A stretch of DNA of 64,000 nucleotides from Branchiostoma lanceolatum. Taxonomy: Eukaryota; Chordata; Leptocardii; Amphioxiformes; Branchiostomatidae. This document shows, piece by piece, positions 47,101 to 56,141 of the stretch. The notes under the pieces were generated by a model. It did no database searches, had not been told where the DNA came from, and saw only the letters and a program-made list of their open reading frames with translations. Position 1 is the stretch's first letter. Every line of letters begins with the position of its first letter. The position numbers were made by a program, and so were the translations under genes. The DNA is taken from contig NC_089738.1 in the NCBI RefSeq assembly GCF_035083965.1, positions 5,355,398-5,419,397 of the forward strand, written 5' to 3'.

Positions 47101-50100
47101 TTTTGGGGGGCGTATATGCGTGTGTTTGTGTGTACGTGTGTGTGTGTGTGTGTGCTGGTGTGTGTGTGTGTGTCTGTGCGTGTGTGTGTGTGGGGGGTAT
47201 GTTTGTGTGTGCGTGTGTGTGTGTGTGTGTCTGTGTGTGTGGGGGGGGGGGGGGGTATGTTTGTGTGTGTGTGTGTGTGTGCATGCGTGCGTGCGTGTGT
47301 GTGTGTGGGGGGGGTATGTTTGTGTGTGTGGTGTGTGTGTGTGTGTGTGTGTGTGTCCGTGTTTCTTATTCCCAAAAATACACGCTGTAGTAATACCACG
47401 CATCATCAATTCTGTCATTTTTATCTGTATGACTGGAAGGGTTGAAAAGCTATATGGGTAAGGGGATGAAGTCTGCTAGCTTTGGTTTGCTACTGATACG
47501 TACCTCAGTATGTGGTCAAGTGCCCATGCCGTCCAGTACATGTACGAATCATCCAGCACGATGCCGAAGAAGTACAGCTGTTGGTTTGTTGGTCTGAACA
47601 CACGCGTGGCATTGTCCCCTTGTAGATCCGAACTCATTATCTGGTGGAATTCACCATCGCACCAATACAGCCTCTGTCCTGTGTAAGCATTCCATATTTG
47701 ATATGTACAAATATGTCGATCACCCTTACCTATTTCACAAGAAAATGTTCTTTAAACAGAATACTCAAATTGATACTACACTTGTGCTGCATATTCAAGA
47801 TAGAAGTTAATATCGTCCGCTCTACTTTCTCATCGGTCACATTGATTGAATCACCCTAATTAAGATTGTATTACTCCGCCTCACATGGCATGACTATCGG
47901 AAATAAAGTTCAGCTGTTGGTATCATTTCTGAGTCTTCAGACTGATACATGTACAACAAATATGGGGACCACACAACATAACAAGAGCATTATATTCATA
48001 GGTTTATGTAAAATTTAATGTGATGCATAAAGTTGTGTATAAGTTGTGTAGTATTATAAAACTGTAGTTTAATAACACACACACACATACACACACACAC
48101 ACACACACACCACAGACGCACACACACACACATACACTCCCCCACACACATACGCAATCCCCCACACGCACATACACCCCCCCCCCCCCATACACACACA
48201 CGCATATACGCCCCCACACAGCTCACACACAATCAATAAGTTGTATAGTTATTATAAAACTTGACTTTGAATACCTTGAACGTCAATGGCTATCCCTCTC
48301 GGGGACTTCAGTTCCGTGTTGACTAGTGTTTCTCTGCCGCTCCCGTCCATCCCAGCCCGCTCTATCTTAGCTTCATCTTCATGCCCGGGAGTCCCAGCGG
48401 ACGTCCAGTACATGTAGCTGGAGAAAAAAAAAAAAAAAAAAACGATTACGTTAGAAGGACATATGAATAGCTCTAGTCACAAGTAATGCCGTGTTCACTG
48501 TTCATATCTTAGGGCCTTGTCACACGTGTGCGTATATTCAAGTGCGCATGGGTTGCGCATTAACATTTTTTAGGTTTAAGCAAAGTTTGCGGTGAAGAAG
48601 TTATTTTCTGCGTTGACCAACCGTTGTGCAGCCTAGTTATCGAATCAAAGAAATTACTTCTTGGGCTGCAAACTTAATCTAGACCAAAACATGTAAATAC
48701 GCAACTCATGCGAACTTGTATATACGCACAAGTGTGAAAGGGGCTTAAAGCGATAACCGTAATGGACTTGCGGCACGTTTGCGACCTCGCTGTGACCTAA
48801 GCTGGATTTGTGTTACCCTTGACTGTATAATGTAAATATTACGCAAAATAATGATAATATACAAGTATCACTGAAAAGACAACAAAACACAAGAGATTGT
48901 TAAACTTTGTTTTTTTCAATGAAACTAGTTGATGGCATTGTCTAATCGCTCAGTTGCAGTGAGGTCGCCAACGTGTCGCACGTCTGGTGAGATACCTAAT
49001 TAACATTCGCCCCACGTCTATATTTCGTTCCATTTCGTTCCATTTCGCAATTTGTGTACACCCCTTACAGATTAATCCCGAACTACAGCTTTAGTTCATT
49101 TGAAAGGTAAGTAAAAATAAAATGTGTACTGATTATTGACAATCAAAAGATTGTTGTCAAGTATGACACATCATAAGTAGTAATTAACTGACACACAGTT
49201 ATTAGTACTTAAATGTGTAGGTACAGGAAGGTTTTCAGAACCCACTTTTAGATAGCTTTATAAAATATGCCTTACCCGTTTTCAGGATCCAAAGCTATTC
49301 CCTGTGGCTGGGCAGTTATCGGTTCGTCCTCTTGGACGATGACCCTGGAGTATTCACCGTCCATCCGGGCAACTCGGATGACGTATGATCCGCTGTCCGT
49401 CCAGTAGACGTTCCTTCCCGCAAAGTCAAGTGCAACATCTGTTGGAGCTGGGTGAAACACAAAGATTGACTTTCAGAATTTTTTCAAGTACATTTACGTC
49501 TTCAAAGGTTTTTTATTTAGCAAAGACGTAAGCACACACACCGCAGTATTTCACTTTTAGAGGCGAAACTTGCTATCAAACGTGATATACCTGTACTGAA
49601 TGCAGGCTTAAAGTAGGGAACACCAAGTGCAGCCTCGTTTTGGTGCAAGGTCCAAGGAAATTCAAAATGGCCGCCATAATTGGGAACAGTACTAGTCGTA
49701 TTGTTAAATATTCAAATGAAAAAATTAACACCAAAAGGCTTCTAAGTTGGGAGCAATAACTGCAGACTAGTTTTGGTGCAGGGTCCCGGGAATTTCAAAA
49801 TGGCCGCCGATATTGGCAAGAGTTCTATTGTTGAATATTCACATCAATAAATTAAAATCAATACTCACAGATGACGCCATTTTCAGCTACAATCTCCATG
49901 TTGGTCCCATTTCGATAGGCTCGCATGATTTTACCCTCTGATACGTCCGACCAGTATACGTGATCCGTCACGTGATCATAGTCAAGGCCGGATGGATCCG
50001 GAAGTTCTCCAAGCGGAAGCGAAACCTTGTTACCGGATGTGACGTCAACTTGATAAATTGCTTTCAGCAACCTGTCGGCGACTAGAAAGAAACTCTCCGA

Positions 50101-51356
50101 ATCTGCACCACCAACTGATGTGTGAAAAAAGAAACAGGGATAGAAATTAATTTCTTTGTATTTATTCATTAGTGCAACCGGTGCAATGGCCTGGTGGGTA
50201 GAGTGTTCGCCTTGCATTCGGTAGGTCGTGAGTTCGAACCCTGGCCGAGACCATATCAAAGACTCTTAAAATGGTACATACTGCTTTCTCCGCTTAGCAC
50301 TCAGCCTTTGAGGAGAGAGTATGGTAGTTAAACACACATCACTGCCAGTGGACTAGCCCCCTGCTGTAGTGACTTGCACAAAGTTGTGTGGCCCAAGTGC
50401 TGCCGAAACGGAGATGGGCGCCGCCTTATGCACCATCGGTGCGGGAAGAACTTTAACTTGATTTATTGGTTCGGTTGTTCAAGACGCATAACTAAGGCTG
50501 CCCAACTAGCCTGTGGCTATTACAAAAGGTAAGCCCTGCTGCAAAGACAGTATGTTACATATGGAATTGAGGTTTTGACATGGGCAAAATAACAATCAAT
50601 GACAATATTCTAAGTATATTAAAACAATTGCATGATATATATGGCCGTCGGGCGATCCTACCCGCGGTCGGACTGGTACCGCGGGTGACACGGAATACCC
50701 CGTGTTGTATTTTATTTATGTCATACTCCCCGAGAAAACACACATTTCAATGCGGAATGCACCAGAAGTTCAGGGAGTTTTGTGTCCTCGAACAAAAAAA
50801 TGTAACAACATTGATTCCAACCTCCGAATCCGGTATTTGAATTTTTGACGGCGGCGCAACCGGCGCACTGGAATTGCATTCTAGACATTCTATGGAAGCC
50901 TGTGTGATACAACTTAGAACCCTGTGTGATACGGAAAATTATCACACGGTCCGGGACACCCGTATCGAACATTTTCGCGGTCCATGTATGACATAAATGT
51001 ATATATATAACAACATCTATACTAGTTAAAGGTCGAGGTCAATTCGTACTCTACACGTCGAGTCTCCGTGCAACCACAAAGCCTACAATAGTTGAAGTAA
51101 ATTTACTGTACACTAAAACTGCCATTGCCCGCTATAGCGTGAGAGAGGGTCTAGTGGTTACAGTACTGCGCCCATAGGTGTTCCAAAGTACGTGACTTTT
51201 CAAGTGTTTACTTTTTCAGATAAGGTGCACGGTTTGTTTGCGTTATATTGTAAACAAAATTCAATCCATCCCCGCTTGCCTTTTAATGTCAAGGTAAAAG
51301 AAAAGCAACGTCTTATATCAAATAGAATGTTTCTGCGACTATATATTGGTACACGA

Positions 51357-51422
<66 letters not shown>

Positions 51423-51477
51423 TCACACACACACACACACACACATACTCACACACACACACACACACACACACATA

Positions 51478-51521
<44 letters not shown>

Positions 51522-52273
51522 CATACAAACATGCACGCCGCACATCTCGGGTACACACACAAATAGAAACAGACGTACGAGCACCCACTGTTTAAGGAAA
51601 GTTTAGTAGAGTTTTATTTCCATGTCAGAACACAGCAAGACATATTTCTCTTCATACACCCGCAGTGCATTCTGCGGTAAGTTTCGTCTCCATTCTGAGA
51701 AGTTTTATAGAACAATAAAGGATCACCGATATGTTTTATGCGAGAGTATATATCTTATTAATTGTTTCGCAACCCATTCAACCATGCGGAACGAAAAAAG
51801 CTACATTCCTGTCTTACCCAATAAAGGGAAAATTGAGGTACTTGTAGTTTGAGGTTAGCTGAATTCTTCTACTTTAGAATGTAATCTTGGCCATGTGTTG
51901 TTGGTAAAGACTCCGGTCTTTTTTAACACTTGGTGAAGATATACAGACTATTAGATATTCAAAGTATGACTACACTACTGTGGGAAAATAGGTTAGAGTT
52001 TTCAAATAAGCGTCAAAATTAGTCCAACGCGTTTATTTTTGTCGAAGGAATGCATATCATTTTGATAAAGTTGTCAAACAGAGTGCTGTCGAAGACGCGC
52101 TTTGTGACAGACTAACAAGCGTCATGGATGCAATTTTATAAGGAATTTACTTCCTTACAAGAAGAACTGCGCCATAGATTCACCCTTGCATTCTATCGGA
52201 ACTCACCTTGTAGCAGAAGAAAACAAAGGCACGCCGTACACAATCCACACCTGGAGCTAGCTTTGCCTTCCAT
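34509..52273 (-). CDS. Type I receptor: two YWTD-propeller/EGF modules, TM, tyrosine-rich tail; 15 exons
   Basis: Exons in gene order: 52273-52207, 50114-49869, 49447-49276, 48417-48275, 47678-47504, 46913-46798, 45804-45685, 44691-44443, 42791-42629, 41977-41850, 41364-41193, 40619-40513, 40296-40177, 36200-35961, 35098-34509 (935 aa, all phases agree). Exon 1 is a signal peptide ([20 protein letters not shown]). Exons 2-6 and 8-12 each make an LDL-receptor-type YWTD propeller (VYWSD, VYWTD, MYWTS, LYWCD; VYWTD, IYWTD, VYWAD, IYWCD). Exons 7 and 13 are six-Cys EGF domains, both with [12 protein letters not shown]. Exon 14 has a TM ([20 protein letters not shown]) and [11 protein letters not shown]. 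Exon 15 is cytoplasmic with [20 protein letters not shown] and YQTL...EYQGL. No LDLa repeats and no PPPSPxS, so it is not LRP5/6. It is LRP-like in ectodomain only, probably a surface receptor signalling through phosphotyrosine. Ligand unknown. Confidence 0.9.
34734..34784 (-). other. ITAM-like motif in the YWTD/EGF receptor tail
   Basis: Encodes [17 protein letters not shown], i.e. YxxL-x9-YxxL. Classical ITAMs have x6-8 and looser ones up to about x12. A second, broken version follows, with Ser in place of the first Tyr (DPSQALG...HEYQGL). The same 17-residue layout occurs in the neighbouring paralogue at 59939-59989. Function is inferred from motif and conservation only. Confidence 0.55.
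35836..35925 (+). repeat. CTGACGAA...GAAACGTC repeat fragment
   Basis: CACTGACGAAAGGCAGTGG, then AGCTACCTGAAACGTC and AAAATTATACCCATTTGC, matching one arm of 18659-18816. Located in the intron between the TM and tail exons. Confidence 0.5.
36700..37010 (+). mobile_element. Decayed LINE 3' fragment
   Basis: Plus strand retains [20 protein letters not shown], the usual C-terminal end of a LINE reverse-transcriptase ORF (LPxxI...L.SFK), upstream of AT-rich sequence. Intronic and antisense to the receptor gene. Confidence 0.5.
37140..37240. repeat. Palindrome ATACCTAGAGGTAT plus (TTC)n tract
   Basis: CCCATACCTAGAGGTATGGG is a near-perfect palindrome. It is followed by GAAATATATTGTATTTGTC and then about 30 bp of (TTC)n/(CTC)n. 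Probably the end of a transposon with a microsatellite; the family is not recognised. Intronic. Confidence 0.45.
37621..39868. other. Intron 13 interior, no feature seen
   Basis: Long AT-rich intron between the second EGF exon and the TM exon. No splice-supported exon, RNA gene or repeat was recognised on either strand. Confidence 0.4.
39869..40157 (+). repeat. ~290-bp duplicated intron segment, copy 1
   Basis: Starts AAACTAGAGTTAAGTATTTG and ends TTTTGCTACGCAAACCTGTAA, about 85% identical by eye to 44721-45011. Contains ATGGTATGGCGACCCT and AAGATGGCGGCCACCAC. It starts 19 bp beyond the donor side of the second EGF exon. Confidence 0.8.
40754..41150. repeat. Long (TG)n microsatellite
   Basis: About 400 bp of interrupted (TG)n, which is (CA)n on the gene strand, starting about 40 bp downstream of the donor of receptor exon 11 (41193). 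Open frames here are artefacts. Confidence 0.95.
42074..42350. repeat. Two diverged tandem ~130-bp units
   Basis: Both units contain CAAAGNTTNAAAGCTTTGCAC, TTTTTAT...CCCAAAT/CAGAT, GGNATGCATA/GGCATAG and TTTTTTAACNCAACCAAAGG. Intronic, non-coding. Confidence 0.6.
42480..42546 (+). repeat. Half copy of family E MITE
   Basis: ATACTGTAAATGTAGACATG followed by GGCGGTGATTTTTAG and GGTTTTCGCGGAGAC. No matching right end was found. Intronic. Confidence 0.5.
43365..44300 (+). mobile_element. 5'-truncated LINE with reverse-transcriptase C terminus
   Basis: A single plus-strand frame from 43370 to 44053, interrupted by one TGA at 43622-43624, encodes [46 protein letters not shown] and [16 protein letters not shown]. 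These are the thumb/C-terminal motifs of Jockey/CR1-type non-LTR reverse transcriptases. The 3' end near 44298 has AATAAACAAAGG. Catalytic YADD is not present, because only the end of ORF2 was inserted. It lies antisense in the intron between receptor exons 8 and 9. The mild decay suggests a fairly recent insertion. Confidence 0.85.
44721..45011 (+). repeat. ~290-bp duplicated intron segment, copy 2
   Basis: Matches 39869-40157 end to end in the same orientation. It lies in the intron between EGF exon 7 and exon 8 and stops about 30 bp before exon 8 on the gene strand. Confidence 0.8.
45537..45661. mobile_element. MITE, family C, near-perfect hairpin, 9-bp TSD
   Basis: 125 bp: TAATCTCCAAGCAGATCTAA against TTAAATCTGCTTGGAGATTA, with stems GGTTGCAAAGACCGTATCC / GGATACGGTCTTTGCAACC and a short loop. 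Flanks gggaaatgt / gggaaaagt match at 8 of 9. The right end is within 15 bp of the intronic edge of EGF exon 7. Confidence 0.88.
45899..46545 (+). mobile_element. tRNA-derived SINE, family 2, split by a MITE
   Basis: The tRNA-like head GGGGACACCCGTGGCGC (45899-45915) is cut off from the rest (GTGGCGCAAGCGGCAACGC onward, 46167) by a 250-bp family B MITE. The B box is CGAGTTCGATCCTAGG. The body matches the minus-strand copy at 27175-27495. The 3' end is a CTTTACCTTTACCTT run. Intronic. Confidence 0.8.
45916..46165. mobile_element. MITE, family B, inserted in SINE head
   Basis: A near-perfect 250-bp hairpin with ends TAGCCTCCTTCGCAGACTTC / GAAGTCTGCGAAGGAGGCTA, poly-G / poly-C arms of about 16 bp, and GGTTCTCTAATGCCGGCAAG mirrored. 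Flanks cgtggcgc / agtggcgc are the duplicated A-box bases of the SINE. Confidence 0.88.
47085..47360. repeat. (TG)n microsatellite with G-runs
   Basis: Interrupted (TG)n with GGGGGG islands, (CA)n on the gene strand, about 145 bp downstream of the donor of receptor exon 5 (47504). Non-coding. Confidence 0.95.
48070..48230. repeat. (AC)n microsatellite with C-runs
   Basis: Interrupted (AC)n with a run of C at 48178-48189, i.e. (TG)n on the gene strand, about 45 bp downstream of the donor of receptor exon 4 (48275). Confidence 0.95.
48511..48747. mobile_element. MITE (AGGGCCTTGTCACACG ends)
   Basis: Inverted arms TTGTCACACGTGTGCGTATA / TATACGCACAAGTGTGAAAG, with inner AGCCTAGTTATCGAATC. A second copy is at 53029-53268. 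Located in the intron between receptor exons 3 and 4. Confidence 0.7.
49605..49855. repeat. Two tandem ~125-bp units
   Basis: Both units carry GTTTTGGTGCANGGTCC, AATTTCAAAATGGCCGCC (first copy AATTCAAAATGGCCGCC) and TTGTTNAATATTCA. They lie just downstream of receptor exon 2 on the gene strand. Confidence 0.65.
50168..50463 (+). mobile_element. tRNA-derived SINE, family 1
   Basis: Head ATGGCCTGGTGGGTAGAGTG (A-box-like) and GTGAGTTCGAACCCTGGCC (B box). The body has GACTAGCCCCCTGCTG and GAAACGGAGATGGGCGCC, as in 26872-27172. Located in intron 1 of the YWTD/EGF receptor. Confidence 0.8.
51357..51520. repeat. (AC)n microsatellite
   Basis: About 160 bp of (AC)n with regular CATACTC interruptions. 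Located in intron 1 of the YWTD/EGF receptor. Confidence 0.95.
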
Positions 52274-52408
52274 TCCAGCGTAGCTTGATAGAAAATGCGG
52301 AAACTTAGGGCAAGTTTGGCTCTTAAACAATCCTAGACCGTCTTTGTTTACCGTCTATCACTGTGAGATCCCTGCGCGGTACGTGTACCCAACTCACCGT
52401 TGCAGCGA

Positions 52409-52803
52409 TAGCCTCTCTTGTAGGCTTTTTTGGCGGCGCCGGCGTTTATGTTGGATGACGTGATGACTCGCGATTTTCAACATATGACGGGGCCAGGTTC
52501 TTTTACTAGATAAATCTGACATCTCAAAAAGCCTGCAATATTTTGGTATCAAAAAAAGGCAATAATGATTACGAATGTTTTGAATAAATGCCATTTAATG
52601 TACCCGCAAGAAGCTCGCATTTCAAATTTCGTGCTAAATGGTCATAAGTGTTTTTAAAGGTGCTTACTAGATGCCGAAACATAGCAGGCTTTCTGTGGGC
52701 GTCAGATACAATTTCTCCAGCAAAAGAACCTGGCCCGATATGTGTAAAATCTCGAATCAGCGCTCCCCAAAATAAACGCCCCAAAAGCCTGCATTGGAGG
52801 CTA
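52409..52803. mobile_element. MITE, family B, enlarged
   Basis: Ends TAGCCTCTCTTGTAGGCTT and AAAAGCCTGCATTGGAGGCTA, with GACTCGCGATTTTCAACATA and GGCCCGATATGTGTAAAATC on the two arms. About 395 bp, longer than other copies, with extra sequence in the loop. It lies about 135 bp upstream of the YWTD/EGF receptor start. Confidence 0.7.
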
Positions 52804-53028
52804 TCAGAGCAGTAGGGGGTGGTTTGAAACTCCTGTAGTGTTATTGGTTGACGTTGCGTGACCCGAAGCACACAGGTGAATTCTTGAGCGCGTACCATAT
52901 CTCATCTGCCCATGTCAACAAGTCGGAGAGGCACAGGTTCTGTCACGCACCTGTGACCGTAAAATAAAGCTCCTAGCGGACATGATTACAAGGAGCAATG
53001 TCAATGCACCCTCTAGCGATTCAAATCT

Positions 53029-53268
53029 AAAGCGCAGTTCAAACTTGTGCGTATGTTCAAGTCCGTGTGAATTGCGTGTAACTTTTTATGGGGAGGGGGG
53101 GTGGGTATGTTATGTTTGCGGGGAAGAAGTTGTTTTTACTTTGACCCACCCTTGTGCAGCCTGGTTATCAAACCGAACGAAATTAATTCAATTTTACTTC
53201 CACCAAAAATGTCAATACGGAACTAATACGGACTTAAATATGTACGCACGAGTGTAAACGGGCCCTAA
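53029..53268. mobile_element. MITE, second copy of the AGGGCC...CACAC family
   Basis: TTCAAACTTGTGCGTATGTT against ATGTACGCACGAGTGTAAACGGGCCC, with shared inner CAGCCTGGTTATCAAACCG and GGGGAAGAAGTTGTTTTTAC. Intergenic. Confidence 0.65.
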
Positions 53269-53815
53269 CGCGTATTTTTTTGCGCATATTGCTGTTCTTT
53301 TTAGTGTATACTCGAAAACAGAAGTAGATTTTTAATGTTCATCAATTAATAGATAGCCATCTGAACTCATGATATCAATTGTGAAAATGAGGATCTAATT
53401 TGCATACTTGAAATTGATGAGAAAACACTCTAATCCGGTAGTGGTAAATGATGGCAATTTCCTTAATGCAACGTTTGGAAGTGAAGTAAAATCGAATTCA
53501 TTAGACATCAACCATGCAAATCAGGGCCTTATCTACATAATTTATGAGGAAGTGCTACCATAGCCTTCTTTGATAAGATATGACTTTCATACTTTGAACA
53601 ACTTTTTGTCCGGGTCTTTTTCTTCGCACGTATCATTTTGATAGATTTGTCTGACATTTGGCACGTCGGTAGTCAAAGAGGGGAATTAAACACCTCAGCT
53701 ACACCGCAAACACCATAATGTTTCACGGAGGTTTGTGTCTTACGGACTCTTGTTGTCATATTGCAATCATTTGTTGCCAGGAACGGTGATATAAATATTT
53801 ACTTCAAGAAAGGGT

Positions 53816-54406
53816 TAGCCTCCTTTGCAGGCCTCCCGGGCGATATTTTTTTAGGAGGGCTGATTTCCATTTTTTAACTAACCGGGGCCAGGGTCGTTTG
53901 CTGGGGGAACCCGTATTGCTGGGAACCAGTATTGCTTGGAAACCCTAGTATGCTAACCTGTACCAGGCCCCGCGGATCGCCGGGAAAATAGTAGAATTTG
54001 GCCAAATAGAAAGAATAGTATGCTAAGGGAGTCGGCTACAGAGAGAGGGTCAAATCTGCAATCCTAGGAGCCTGCAAGTGAAACCCTGGCAAATATTCTA
54101 CCTATAGCCGGCGTAATTAGTCTGGTAGAGACTACTAGTATTGCCGCCACTAGAGAGCCTGCTGCAGGTCTAAAAATGCCAATCAAAAAGCACTTATCAC
54201 CATTTGGCATGGATGTGCGAACTTCCCGTTTGGCGGCAAACTGGAGTTCCCTAGCAATACTGTTTCCGAGCAATACGGGTTCATCAGCAAAAGACCCTGG
54301 CCCAGATAAGTCTTTAAAAAGCACGAATCAGCCCCCACCCCCCCCCCCCCCGCCCCCGGTCAATGATTATCGCCGGCGCCGCCTGGGAGGCCTGCAAAAG
54401 AGGCTA
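53816..54406. mobile_element. MITE, family B, carrying a nested family A copy
   Basis: Ends TAGCCTCCTTTGCAGGCCTC and GAGGCCTGCAAAAGAGGCTA, inner GGGGCCAGGGTCGTTTGCTG and its mirror TCAGCAAAAGACCCTGGCCC. Flanks agaaagggt / ggaaaggtt match at 7 of 9. A family A element (53954-54135) sits in one arm. Intergenic. Confidence 0.75.
53954..54135. mobile_element. MITE, family A, nested in family B
   Basis: TAACCTGTACCAGGCCCCGC at the left, GTCTGGTAGAGACTA at the right. Flanks ctagtatgc / ctagtattg match at 7 of 9, consistent with insertion into the older family B element. Confidence 0.65.
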
Positions 54407-54496
54407 GGAAAGGTTCACGAAGAGTTTGGGCTGGAAATATCTAATGTGCAGCCCCTTACGAAAGGCACTTAGGCCCATATAGGTTATCTAACAGTG

Positions 54497-55145
54497 TTTA
54501 GTTTCTGCTGCGCCATACTGACAGGGTTTTCCTCTCAAATTCTCCCACGCTGCTTGTGAAAAGCACTTGTAACTCCTGATAGAATGGATGGATTTTCATG
54601 ATTTAAAGCTTAAACTGCAGGAAATGATACAACAAATACGGTGCAATCGTTAGAAAAGGTGAAATATGTGTTATGAGTAGATGCCAGCTTTTGAAAAGTA
54701 GACATAAACATTTTTACCCAAAATTTTCCCAAAAATCATATTTCAAAGACTTATAACTCTTCATAGGATTAAAATATTAAATAAAACTTATATTTCTGTA
54801 ATCCCTGGTTTCTTCTCTATCAGCCAAAGAAAAAAGTTTCATGTGAAAATATTAATATTTAATAGAATGCCACTCCCCTTTGTATAATTATATTAAAAGG
54901 CGTGGTTCGTGTAGGGGTCAAAGTTCAAGGGAAGATAGCCGGGTCAAATCTACCACCCTGCGACGTCTATCATGTCAGACACCCTACTTTTTGAAAATCA
55001 TAAGGAAATTTTGCCACCTCAGGTGGTACTGATAGGTAAAATTTTGAGGTCTGGCCCATGGACTAAGTGTGTTGTTTGTACTGCCATACTGATGGGGTTT
55101 TTCTCTCAAATCCTCCCGTGCTGCTTGTGAAAAGCACTTGTGCCG
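54497..55145. repeat. ~650-bp stretch bounded by 70-bp direct repeats
   Basis: Both 54505-54570 and 55080-55143 read GCCATACTGANNGGGTTTTNCTCTCAAATNCTCCC then TGCTTGTGAAAAGCACTTGT. No coding content lies between. Origin unknown: segmental duplication or a non-coding element. Confidence 0.55.
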
Positions 55146-55809
55146 AAGTTGTCTTATGTTGAAGTACGTGGTTCGACATCTCACCTTTGACACGACTTAT
55201 CTACTCGAACAATCGTTCGCAGGCACTTATCTACCGACAAATGAAAATAACAAATGTAAAACTACAAATACGTTATGAAAATATTTCCTTTTTGGATGAT
55301 ACTGAAAACTGTTTGGGAAACATATCAACAACATTGATGAAGCGCGTTTACAGAATGTACTGTACGATTGTGATAAATAAATTCAGTTATTTAAGCGCAG
55401 AGATGACAAGGTTTTGGGCATGCGCACAGCGTGCGGTATGTGAAAGCAAGGAAGCCCAACTTTAGACGATTTGTCGAAACATCCAAATATGATTGTCCTC
55501 TTCATGTAACAATATATATTGATAGCATACTTCTGTTCAGAAAAAAAATTATTACCGCACACTATGCACAAAGCATCAATTTCAAAAGTTCGAAAATAAG
55601 CACATATTTCCTTATTTGGTAAAGTTTTTCTAGTTTCTGCGCTGAAGCCGAAACGTACCCACGCTCGTTGTTTTAACAGATAAAGTACACGTCACTTCTC
55701 TCCCACATTCGGTACAGACAAGACGTGGAACAAATTCTCTCTGGGCACATCATCTACAGTAAGCTGACATCTTTCATAATTTGTTCCTCTCTGATTCAGT
55801 GCAGATGTG
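55146..55809. other. Intergenic, no feature seen
   Basis: No splice-supported exon or clear repeat. The promoter and a possible untranslated exon of the FABP gene would lie in or after this stretch. Confidence 0.4.
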
Positions 55810-55866
<57 letters not shown>

Positions 55867-55880
55867 GTGTGTGTGTCTGT
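55810..55880. repeat. (TG)n microsatellite
   Basis: About 70 bp of (TG)n interrupted by GCGCGCGC, upstream of the FABP-like gene. Confidence 0.95.
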
Positions 55881-56141
55881 ATGTGGGAGGGGGGGGTCAA
55901 CCGTAAAACAGCTTATTGGGTAAGGAGTGAGAATTAGCCATACCTGATCTTATATCTGCAGTATTGCCTATCACCGTCTGTCTGTTACATCAAACAATTG
56001 TGTTTATAGTGCCCCCTCTCCGTTATATCATTATGAATTATCAAACCAAAAGAATATTCATCTAAAGTTTTCAAATGAGATAACTCTCGAACTGATATCA
56101 ACATGAATTCCCTGTTGCAATTCACAGGTCGTGTCAAAACG

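Noticed and set aside
50168-50240. A functional tRNA gene
   Set aside because: A- and B-box-like motifs are present but the cloverleaf is not closed, and the sequence continues into a SINE body found at 26872-27172.
54497-55145. Direct repeats read as paired LTRs
   Set aside because: They are only about 70 bp, with no recognisable TG...CA ends, primer-binding site, polypurine tract or coding remnant.
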